From NCBI GenBank assembly GCA_900550355.1, contig URRT01000119.1, positions 1 to 5,664 on the forward strand: a DNA stretch of 5,664 nucleotides. Direction: 5' to 3'. Shown here one piece after another: positions 1-4,476 of the stretch. The position numbers and the translations under genes are program-made. Below the pieces are notes generated by a model, which saw nothing but the letters and a program-made list of their open reading frames with translations, ran no database searches and was not told the origin of the DNA. Source of the DNA: an uncultured Collinsella sp. Lineage in GTDB: Bacteria > Actinomycetota > Coriobacteriia > Coriobacteriales > Coriobacteriaceae. Positions within the stretch are counted from its first letter, which is position 1. Every line of letters begins with the position of its first letter.

Positions 1-811
1 GAATAGCCGACAGGCGCTCGCCCACCGCCTCCATCTCCTTGGCAACCGTAATGGCATGCTCGCAGCCCTCGCGTACATCGTAGGTGTCGATGAGCAGCGT
101 ACAGTTCTTGGGGCTCGACTTGGCAAATGCGCGGAAGGCCTCGAGCTCGGAATCGAAGCTCATCACCCAGCTGTGCGCATGCGTGCCAAAGACGGGAATA
201 CCGTAGCGGCGACCGGCGAGCACATTAGACGTAGAGGAACAGCCGGCAACGTAGCTCGCGCGCGCGACGGCCAGGCCGCCATCGGGACCCTGGGCACGGC
301 GCAGGCCAAACTCGGCCACGGGACGACCGTCGGCCGCCAACACCACGCGTGCCGTCTTGGTGGCAACAAGCGTCTGGAAGCCGACGATGTTGAGCAGCGC
401 GGTCTCGAGAAGCTGGCACTCCAGCGACGGGCCGGTGACGCGCACCATGGGCTCGCGCGGAAACACGAGCTCGCCCTCGGGCACGGCGTCAATGTTCACG
501 TGCGCACGGAAGTTGCGCAGGTAGTCGAGGAATGCAGGCTTAAACATCGCGCCGCCGGCCGGAGCCTGGAGCGAAGCTAGATAGTCGATGTCCTCGGGCG
601 TAAAGCGCAGGTTCTCGACAAGCTCGGGCAGCTCGGCGGTGCCGCACATGACGGCATAGGCGCTGCCAAAGGGATGGTCGCGGTAAAACGCCGTAAAACA
701 ACCCTGCTCATTGGCCTTGCCGCTCTCCCACAGGCCCTGGGCCATAGTGAGTTCGTACAGATCGGTGAGCATTGCAATGTCGGTGGGATGCGAGATGTCG
801 GTCAAAGCCAC
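1..811 (-). CDS. pncB: Nicotinate phosphoribosyltransferase, C-terminus cut off by window edge
   Basis: Cytosolic NAD-salvage enzyme: it joins nicotinate to PRPP, with ATP use, to give nicotinate mononucleotide (Preiss-Handler route). Translating the minus strand from 811 gives 270 residues with no stop. Visible family signatures are DLYELTM (residues 17-23), the STSNVLAG...YGIP stretch (193-206), GTHAHSWVM (209-217), which corresponds to the family GT-AHS active-site region, and LIDTYD (240-245). Bacterial members are usually far longer (roughly 400-490 residues), so a large C-terminal part lies outside the window. I chose the GTG at 811 because an AAAGG motif (823-819) sits 7 bases upstream. 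The ATG at residue 14 is a less likely alternative, since it lies only three residues before the conserved DLYELTM box. The gene follows the small membrane-protein gene by 84 bases on the same strand, and I see no terminator with a U-tract between them, so co-transcription is likely. No frameshift is seen. Family assignment is very secure. Confidence 0.95.
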   Translation of the reverse strand, partial: MALTDISHPTDIAMLTDLYELTMAQGLWESGKANEQGCFTAFYRDHPFGSAYAVMCGTAELPELVENLRFTPEDIDYLASLQAPAGGAMFKPAFLDYLRNFRAHVNIDAVPEGELVFPREPMVRVTGPSLECQLLETALLNIVGFQTLVATKTARVVLAADGRPVAEFGLRRAQGPDGGLAVARASYVAGCSSTSNVLAGRRYGIPVFGTHAHSWVMSFDSELEAFRAFAKSSPKNCTLLIDTYDVREGCEHAITVAKEMEAVGERLSAI

Positions 812-881
812 GGGGCGACCTTTCGGATGTGTGGTGCAGAATTTGAGGGTTGGACGAGAGCAGAGCATGCGGACATGACGC

Positions 882-895
882 CCGATGCGAATCGG
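882..895 (-). other. Small hairpin between membrane-protein gene and pncB
   Basis: Directly after the TAA stop at 896 the minus strand reads CCGAT-TCGC-ATCGG, a perfect 5-bp stem with a 4-base loop. No U-run follows, so it is not an intrinsic terminator. It could stabilise or mark a processing point in the transcript between the two genes. Function is unknown. Confidence 0.4.
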
Positions 896-1354
896 TTAGA
901 ACAGGCCCATGCTGGTCAGGATCGTGTAGCCCATAAAGATGACAAACGCGATGAGGGCAAGGACAATGATGATTTTTTGAGCCGGCGCCATGCCAGGGAT
1001 CTCGTTCTCGCCCGTAGGCTCCTTGGAGGTAACCATGCGCTGGGCAAAGGTCATCTCGTCACGGCTCGACTTGGGCTCGACGGACTTGGGACGAGCGGCC
1101 TTTTTAGGCTGAGGTTTGGGCGCGGCAGGTACAGGCTTCGCAGCAGCGGGCTTGGGTGCGGGCGCGGGCGCCGATGCGGATGCGGCGTTCGTGGCGGCCT
1201 CCTCGGCCTTCGCACGCTCGGCACGCAGGGCAGCCAGCTCCTCACGCTCGCGACGGGCCTCTTCCCGAGCCTCGCGGCGGGCCTTCTCGGCGCGGAGCTC
1301 TTCCAACTCAGCGCGCTCCTCGTCGGACAATGGTTGGGACTCAAACTCGGCCAT
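896..1354 (-). CDS. Tail-anchored coiled-coil membrane protein, function unknown
   Basis: I do not recognise a named family. The 152-residue product has three parts. Residues about 11-56 are an almost uninterrupted Glu/Arg/Ala helix with strong coiled-coil character. Residues about 57-95 form a low-complexity Ala/Pro/Lys linker. Residues about 127-150 (IIIVLALIAFVIF core) form one hydrophobic helix ending two residues before the stop. There is no N-terminal signal, so the expected topology is a cytoplasmic N-terminus with a C-terminal membrane anchor. The segment between linker and anchor (about 99-124, with TFAQRMV and ENEIPGMAPAQ) is more complex and may be the conserved part. The ATG at 1354 is supported by GAAAGGG (1367-1362) 7 bases upstream. 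The gene lies between the tRNA-Ala terminator and pncB on the same strand. A role as an envelope adaptor or scaffold is only a guess. That it is a real gene is supported by the RBS, the tidy architecture and the spacing. Confidence 0.8.
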   Translation of the reverse strand: MAEFESQPLSDEERAELEELRAEKARREAREEARREREELAALRAERAKAEEAATNAASASAPAPAPKPAAAKPVPAAPKPQPKKAARPKSVEPKSSRDEMTFAQRMVTSKEPTGENEIPGMAPAQKIIIVLALIAFVIFMGYTILTSMGLF

Positions 1355-1361
1355 GGTGCAG

Positions 1362-1367
1362 CCCTTT
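1362..1367 (-). promoter_or_regulatory. Ribosome binding site of the tail-anchored protein gene
   Basis: GAAAGGG-like Shine-Dalgarno on the minus strand, 7 bases before the ATG at 1354. It is notable because it begins only about six bases after the U-tract of the tRNA terminator (1373-1378), leaving no room for a promoter between the two. Confidence 0.7.
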
Positions 1368-1372
1368 CTTTT

Positions 1373-1403
1373 AAAAAAGCCGCCGACACAATGTCAGCGG
1401 CTT
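1373..1403 (-). terminator. Intrinsic terminator of the tRNA-Ala transcript
   Basis: On the minus strand the arms AGCCGCTGACA and TGTCGGCGGCT (11 bp with one T-G wobble, extendable by an A-T pair) enclose a TTG loop and are followed by six T's (1378-1373). It begins 15 bases past the mature tRNA 3' end, as expected for a monocistronic tRNA. It also sits in the 5' leader of the downstream gene, so it would set how much RNA polymerase reads through into that gene and pncB. Confidence 0.9.
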
Positions 1404-1417
1404 ATCAAATCCAAGGG

Positions 1418-1490
1418 TGGAGACGAAGGGAGTCGAACCCTCGGCCTCTGCCATGCGACGGCAGCGCTCTCCCAACTGAGCTACGTCCCC
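1418..1490 (-). tRNA. tRNA-Ala, anticodon CGC
   Basis: A 73-base cloverleaf on the minus strand. Acceptor GGGGACG pairs with CGTCTCC and includes the G3-U70 wobble that marks alanine tRNAs. The D arm is GCTC/GAGC with an 8-base loop. The anticodon stem CTGCC/GGCAG encloses loop GTCGCAT. The T arm is GAGGG/CCCTT around TTCGACT, and the discriminator is A73. The anticodon CGC is at 1457-1455 and reads GCG codons. The 3' CCA is not encoded (genome reads ACCC), so it must be added by CCA nucleotidyltransferase. Position 32 is G, opposite U38, where a pyrimidine or the A32-U38 pair known from alanine tRNAs would be more usual. A good promoter lies just upstream and a terminator just downstream, so it is a single-tRNA unit. 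Confidence 0.95.
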
Positions 1491-1503
1491 AAGACAAGTC
1501 GAT

Positions 1504-1531
1504 ATTTTACCTACGGCTCCCCAACTGTCAA
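1504..1531 (-). promoter_or_regulatory. Promoter of tRNA-Ala
   Basis: The minus strand has a perfect -35 TTGACA (1531-1526), a 16-base spacer and -10 TAAAAT (1509-1504, one mismatch to TATAAT). Transcription would start about 6-7 bases further on, giving a 5' leader of roughly 6-8 bases before the mature tRNA end at 1490. This is the clearest housekeeping-sigma promoter in the window and may also serve the tail-anchored protein gene and pncB through terminator read-through. Confidence 0.8.
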
Positions 1532-1594
1532 CGCCCAATAACCAGTCTTTTTGGGGCGCGGCTATTTTGACAACTTTTCGAGCAGGCGATCCTC

Positions 1595-1633
1595 TCGATG
1601 ATTTTTTAATCCCCGTCCCAGAAAAATCATCGA
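1595..1633. repeat. 12-bp inverted repeat with 15-base spacer
   Basis: The arms TCGATGATTTTT (1595-1606) and AAAAATCATCGA (1622-1633) are perfectly complementary and flank a 15-base spacer rich in C on the plus strand and G on the minus strand (GGGACGGGG core). It begins eight bases past the stop of the radical SAM gene. The stem is A/T-rich and no U-run follows the 3' arm, so it is a poor intrinsic terminator. It could be a REP-like or miniature mobile palindrome, a 3'-end stabilising hairpin or a protein-binding site. Which of these applies cannot be told from one copy. Confidence 0.6.
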
Positions 1634-1641
1634 CGAACGCA

Positions 1642-2580
1642 CTACTTTGCGCTGGTAAGAACACCGGTGGTGTCGAAGGCCGGGGTGAAGCTCTCGTCTA
1701 CCGCGCCGCCCTCTTGCCAGAACATCGTCGTAAAGCCCAAGTCGTCGGCATGGTCGAGCACCTGCTCGTACTCCTCGCGCGTCACGGCGCGTGCCAGATC
1801 GCCGCCCTGCTCGCGCATAAGCGCATTGGGCGTGTACTGGTTCATGACCGAGATTGGCACATCGCCCACCGTCTGCCACACTAGGTCCAGTACGCGACAC
1901 GAATCGTCCGCATGCCCCGGAAGCACCAGGTGGCGCACGATCATACCGCGCTTCATAAGCCCGTCCTCGTCCACCAACTCTCCCCCGCGGCGCTCGATTT
2001 CGCGCGCCATCTGGGCCAGGCCCGACACGGCCACACGCGGGTAATCCTTTATATGAGAGAGCGACTGCGCAAGCCCGGCATCGGCATATTTAAAGTCGGT
2101 AAGCCACACATCGACCAGGTCGCCGAGCGCCGCCACGGCACTCGCGCGCTCATAACCGCTCGTGTTGTAGACGATTGGGATGATCAGACCGCGCGCCCGT
2201 GCCGCGGCAATCGCGGCAGGCAACAGGTGCGCATAGTGCGTCGCCGTCACCAAATTGATGTTGTTGGCACCCTGGTCCTGCAGTTCCAGCATAATCTCGA
2301 CCAGGCGCTCAGGCGAAATCTCAAGGCCAAAATTGCCGGTCGAGATCTCGTGGTTCTGACAGTAAATACATTTAAGCGAGCAGCCGCTAAAGAAGATCGT
2401 GCCCGAACCGGCCTCACCCGAGATAGGCGGCTCCTCCCACATATGAAGCGCCGCGCGGGCCACCCTGAGCGTGTCGTTAGCACCGCATACGCCGCGCGCG
2501 CCCTCATCGCGCGCCGCACCGCAACGGCGCGGACACAAATGGCAGGCGGGCGAAAAAAGTTCGGTCAACGACGTCGGCAT
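1642..2580 (-). CDS. Radical SAM protein, PflX type (pyruvate formate-lyase activase-like)
   Basis: A 312-residue predicted cytosolic enzyme that should bind a 4Fe-4S cluster and cleave S-adenosylmethionine to make a 5'-deoxyadenosyl radical. With the ATG at 2580, the radical SAM motif C-SLK-C-IY-C has Cys67, 71 and 74. An N-terminal Cys set (Cys13, 16, 20 in CHLCPRRC, plus Cys32 in GVCG) suggests a second metal or Fe-S site, as in COG1313/PflX proteins. Other family-like stretches are NINLVTATHY, PIVYNTSGYE, VDVWLTDFKY, GMIVRHLVLPG and VMNQYTP. Length matches the family (about 300). An upstream in-frame TTG at 2595 would add five residues but overlaps the GGAG ribosome site (2593-2590), so I prefer the ATG. 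No pyruvate formate-lyase or other glycyl-radical partner lies beside it, so the substrate is unknown. The fold is certain; the exact role is not. Confidence 0.9.
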   Translation of the reverse strand: MPTSLTELFSPACHLCPRRCGAARDEGARGVCGANDTLRVARAALHMWEEPPISGEAGSGTIFFSGCSLKCIYCQNHEISTGNFGLEISPERLVEIMLELQDQGANNINLVTATHYAHLLPAAIAAARARGLIIPIVYNTSGYERASAVAALGDLVDVWLTDFKYADAGLAQSLSHIKDYPRVAVSGLAQMAREIERRGGELVDEDGLMKRGMIVRHLVLPGHADDSCRVLDLVWQTVGDVPISVMNQYTPNALMREQGGDLARAVTREEYEQVLDHADDLGFTTMFWQEGGAVDESFTPAFDTTGVLTSAK

Positions 2581-2589
2581 AAAAACATG

Positions 2590-2593
2590 CTCC
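2590..2593 (-). promoter_or_regulatory. Ribosome binding site deciding the radical SAM start
   Basis: TTGGAG on the minus strand, with core GGAG 9 bases before the ATG at 2580. The in-frame TTG at 2595 is part of the same stretch and would lack its own Shine-Dalgarno, so the ATG is favoured. Confidence 0.6.
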
Positions 2594-2664
2594 AAAACAA
2601 CGATTCAGCAGCTCAAACGTAAAGGGCCAGGCCGCGTAGACGACTCCGTCCCTAAGGCGCCGTA

Positions 2665-2693
2665 ATCGTCCGACACGATTTTTGTAATGTCAA
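2665..2693 (-). promoter_or_regulatory. Candidate promoter of the radical SAM gene
   Basis: The minus strand has a perfect TTGACA (2693-2688), a 17-base spacer and GACGAT (2670-2665). The second box matches TATAAT at only three positions, but these include the important A at position 2 and the final T. It would give a leader of roughly 75-80 bases. Moderate support only, because the -10 box is weak. Confidence 0.45.
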
Positions 2694-2695
2694 GA

Positions 2696-2724
2696 CTGGA
2701 ATCCACAAAGTGCCGCTTTATGAT
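2696..2724 (+). promoter_or_regulatory. Candidate promoter of the 6S-like RNA
   Basis: The plus strand has TATGAT (2719-2724, one mismatch to TATAAT) with a weak -35 CTGGAA (2696-2701) at a 17-base spacer. The expected start, about 7 bases beyond the -10 box, is near A2731. That is three bases before the closing helix of the proposed RNA, so promoter and RNA structure agree independently. Confidence 0.5.
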
Positions 2725-2730
2725 GTAGGT

Positions 2731-2901
2731 ATTCCGCCCCCCGCGGAGCAACTGGGTGAACCGTCGCGTTTATTTAGGGAGCCCACACAGTCGTGCCTAG
2801 TACAGGTATCCTTCGTTGTTAAGGACGCTGGAACAGTCGATGAGGGCACCCACCTGTTTTAGGTGGGTTCATTTTCGTAACGTGGGGGGTGGTTTTCTTT
2901 T
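2731..2901 (+). ncRNA. ssrS: Structured small RNA, candidate 6S RNA
   Basis: No credible reading frame occupies this stretch, but it folds as a unit of about 170 nt. The two ends pair: 2734-2745 (CCGCCCCCCGCG) with 2881-2892 (CGTGGGGGGTGG), 12 consecutive pairs including two G-U, followed by TTTTCTTTT (2893-2901). Inside are TGAACC (2757-2762) complementary to GGTTCA (2866-2871); an 8-bp hairpin ACCCACCT-GTTTT-AGGTGGGT (2848-2868); GCCC/GGGC (2781-2784 with 2844-2847); and an apical hairpin TCCTT/AAGGA (2809-2825) atop a mismatched rod. A closing stem, open central region with a hairpin on its 3' strand, and an interrupted apical rod are the known plan of 6S RNA, which sequesters housekeeping RNA polymerase and templates short pRNAs. 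A -10-like TATGAT lies just upstream. Existence of a structured RNA is well supported. The 6S identity is inference from architecture; another lineage-specific RNA is possible. Confidence 0.6.
2848..2868 (+). other. 8-bp hairpin in the 3' half of the 6S-like RNA
   Basis: ACCCACCT and AGGTGGGT pair perfectly around a GTTTT loop. The following TTCATTTTC is only loosely U-rich, so the hairpin alone would be a weak terminator. In the 6S model it corresponds to the hairpin in the 3' strand of the central bubble. It shares bases 2866-2868 with the alternative TGAACC/GGTTCA pairing, so the two cannot form together. Confidence 0.7.
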
Positions 2902-3106
2902 GCCGAAAATCGCCATTACAGTCCATATGGATCCCCGCCGGCATCCCGACAAGCCATCGACAACATCCCAATATCTGGTAAGCGCGTGATTATCGCTGCG
3001 TGCAATTACATGCACCCCCCTTGGTCGAGTATTATGGTTCGGCTATGCCCTTTGCGCATGGCGTTCTTCTGACCTTTTCCTTCGACGCTTGGCGGTTTTT
3101 AGATTC
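2902..3106. other. Intergenic leader upstream of the wecA-type gene
   Basis: I see no gene, repeat or clear RNA in these 205 bases. The only promoter-like element on the plus strand is TATTAT (3030-3035, one mismatch to TATAAT), with no convincing -35 box at the right distance. No good Shine-Dalgarno precedes either possible start of the following gene. A short palindrome TCCATATGGA (2922-2931) is present, with no evident role. Confidence 0.4.
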
Positions 3107-4306
3107 ATGGCTTCATCCCCGAGCTACATACCGTACCTATGCGTGGCAGCGGCGGCCTTTATCACGACCTTCCTCGCGGTGCCCCTGGTCAAGCGCTTGG
3201 CAATTAAACTCGATGCCGTCGACTATCCTTCTAAGCGCCGCATCAACACCAAGCCCATCCCGCGTTTGGGCGGAACGGCGGTGTTTTTGGGCCTGGTAGT
3301 TGCCTGCATTGTGCAAATCCTAGGCACCTGGCACCTAGGCTGGCCACCCGTCCTGGTGCCGCACCCGCGCCTTCACATTAGCTATCCCATGCTGGCGCTC
3401 TCCTTTACCGTCATCTTTGCGACCGGCGCTATCGACGACGTCTTCCAGCTCAAGCCCAAGCAAAAGCTGGCCGGACAGGTCCTCGCCGCGCTCATCGCCT
3501 GTATCGGCGGCCTGCGGATCGGCGTCATCGTCAACCCGTTTGCCCCCGGCGAAATCATGCTCGGGTGGCTCGCCTACCCCATCACCGTAATCTATCTGGT
3601 GGCATTCACCAACATCATTAACCTCATCGACGGCCTCGACGGCTTGGCCACGGGCATCTGCGGCATCGCCTCGTTCACCATGTTTTCGATGGCCGTTCTC
3701 TCGGGCCGCATCGACGCCGCCGCGCTCTCCATTGCGCTCTTTGGCGCCTGTCTGGCCTTTTTGCGCTACAACTTCAACCCCGCAAGCATCTTCTTGGGCG
3801 ACTCGGGGTCACTGCTTCTGGGCTTTGCACTGGGCTCCATCTCGCTGCTCAACGTGAGCCGCACCGCCGCGCTCACCTCGCTTATCATCCCGCTCATCGT
3901 TGCCGGCGTGCCCATCATCGACACGTTTAGCGCCATCGTGCGCCGCAGGCGCGCCCACATTAGCATTGGGCAGGCCGACAAGGGCCACATCCACCACCGC
4001 CTGATCCAAGAAGGCTACAACCAAAAACAGGCCGTGCTGCTCATCTATGCCTGGTGCATCATGCTTTCGGCCGGCGCCGCCGCGATTAACCAGGTCGAGG
4101 TGCCCATGCGTGTGCTCATCTTTACCGTGCTCGCCATTGGCTCGGCGGCCTTTGCCAAGCATCTACATCTGTTTGAGCCCGTGCTGCGCCACCATTACAA
4201 CAAGCGCACGCACGAGGACGAGCTCGTCACCCCCGACGACCCCGCCTTTAAGCAGGAGGAGCAGGCAGCCGAGGAGCGCAAAGAAGAGCGCCGCCACAAG
4301 CTCTAG
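3107..4306 (+). CDS. Polyprenyl-phosphate GlcNAc-1-phosphate transferase, WecA/TagO type
   Basis: Integral membrane enzyme of the MraY/WecA glycosyltransferase-4 family. It moves a GlcNAc-1-phosphate (or related) group from a UDP-sugar to undecaprenyl phosphate, the first lipid-linked step of wall teichoic-acid-like or other envelope polysaccharides. The 399 residues contain, in order: a first hydrophobic helix (about 9-28), DYPSKRRINTKPIPRLGG (39-56), the Mg-binding DD (110-111), NIINLIDGLDGLATG (169-183), FNPASIFLGDSGS (223-235) and the HIHHRL box (294-299). HIHHRL points to WecA/TagO rather than MraY. Many further hydrophobic helices are spread through the protein, and a charged Glu/Lys/Arg tail (about 383-399) should be cytoplasmic. 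The ATG at 3107 is preferred; an in-frame TTG at 3089 adds six residues. Neither has a good Shine-Dalgarno, so the start is uncertain. No polymer-specific genes lie nearby, so the polymer made is unknown. Confidence 0.92.
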   Translation: MASSPSYIPYLCVAAAAFITTFLAVPLVKRLAIKLDAVDYPSKRRINTKPIPRLGGTAVFLGLVVACIVQILGTWHLGWPPVLVPHPRLHISYPMLALSFTVIFATGAIDDVFQLKPKQKLAGQVLAALIACIGGLRIGVIVNPFAPGEIMLGWLAYPITVIYLVAFTNIINLIDGLDGLATGICGIASFTMFSMAVLSGRIDAAALSIALFGACLAFLRYNFNPASIFLGDSGSLLLGFALGSISLLNVSRTAALTSLIIPLIVAGVPIIDTFSAIVRRRRAHISIGQADKGHIHHRLIQEGYNQKQAVLLIYAWCIMLSAGAAAINQVEVPMRVLIFTVLAIGSAAFAKHLHLFEPVLRHHYNKRTHEDELVTPDDPAFKQEEQAAEERKEERRHKL

Positions 4307-4323
4307 GGCAAGCTGCCGAGGAT

Positions 4324-4360
4324 GTGCCAAGGCACCGTTAGCCAAGCGCGGCTGCGCCGC
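4324..4360 (+). other. Two small hairpins after the wecA-type gene
   Basis: GTGCC-AA-GGCAC (4324-4335) and GCGGC-TGC-GCCGC (4348-4360) are both perfect 5-bp inverted repeats shortly after the stop at 4306. Neither is followed by a U-run, so they are not standard intrinsic terminators. They may protect the mRNA 3' end or act together with the C-rich stretch that follows. Confidence 0.4.
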
Positions 4361-4388
4361 ACCCATCGCACTTGCCGCACCACGCGCG

Positions 4389-4430
4389 TCCCTCTCCCGC
4401 CCCTCGCCTACTTACGCCCCGCCCCTCCAA
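4389..4430 (+). promoter_or_regulatory. C-rich, G-poor stretch, possible Rho loading site
   Basis: This 42-base segment has 26 C and only 4 G, much more skewed than its surroundings. It lies between the wecA-type gene and trpS, where no U-tract terminator is visible. Such composition in untranslated RNA is typical of Rho utilisation sites, so it may end the upstream transcript. This is inference from composition only. Confidence 0.3.
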
Positions 4431-4466
4431 TAAACGCGTTATCATCTTGACCCATGAACATACGTT

Positions 4467-4471
4467 AGGAG
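4467..4471 (+). promoter_or_regulatory. Ribosome binding site deciding the trpS start
   Basis: AGGAG, 5 bases before the ATG at 4477. The open frame extends upstream to 4372, but the added 35 residues are Pro/Arg-rich, unlike the enzyme family, and have no ribosome site of their own. The ATG at 4477 is therefore taken as the start. Confidence 0.85.
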
Positions 4472-4476
4472 CAATC

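Noticed and set aside
674..1570. Long plus-strand open frame over pncB, the membrane-protein gene and the tRNA
   Set aside because: It runs antisense through a real tRNA, a terminator and two better-supported genes and has no family likeness. Long antisense frames are expected in GC-rich DNA.
1912..2622. Plus-strand frame of 236 codons opposite the radical SAM gene
   Set aside because: The minus-strand product has clear radical SAM motifs. The plus product is His/Arg-rich and unlike any known family.
2751..2766. T-box-like sequence (CTGGGTGAACCGTCGCG region) upstream of a gene
   Set aside because: It only loosely resembles the T-box core, with an insertion before the final CG. The downstream gene is a wall-polymer enzyme about 340 bases away, and no Stem I or specifier loop features were found. 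The 12-bp end-to-end helix explains the region better.
2846..2876. Simple intrinsic terminator for the radical SAM or wecA-type gene
   Set aside because: The hairpin is good but the tail is TTCATTTTC, not a clean U-run. On the plus strand no protein gene ends upstream of it. It fits better as an internal hairpin of the small RNA.
3021..3049. Promoter TTGGTC - 17 bases - TATGCC for the wecA-type gene
   Set aside because: The -10 box matches only three of six positions and lacks the final T. It is not better than chance in this region.
4372..4476. N-terminal extension of TrpRS by 35 residues
   Set aside because: The extension is Pro/Arg-rich, has no ribosome site and lies in the C-rich spacer, while AGGAG directly precedes the ATG at 4477.
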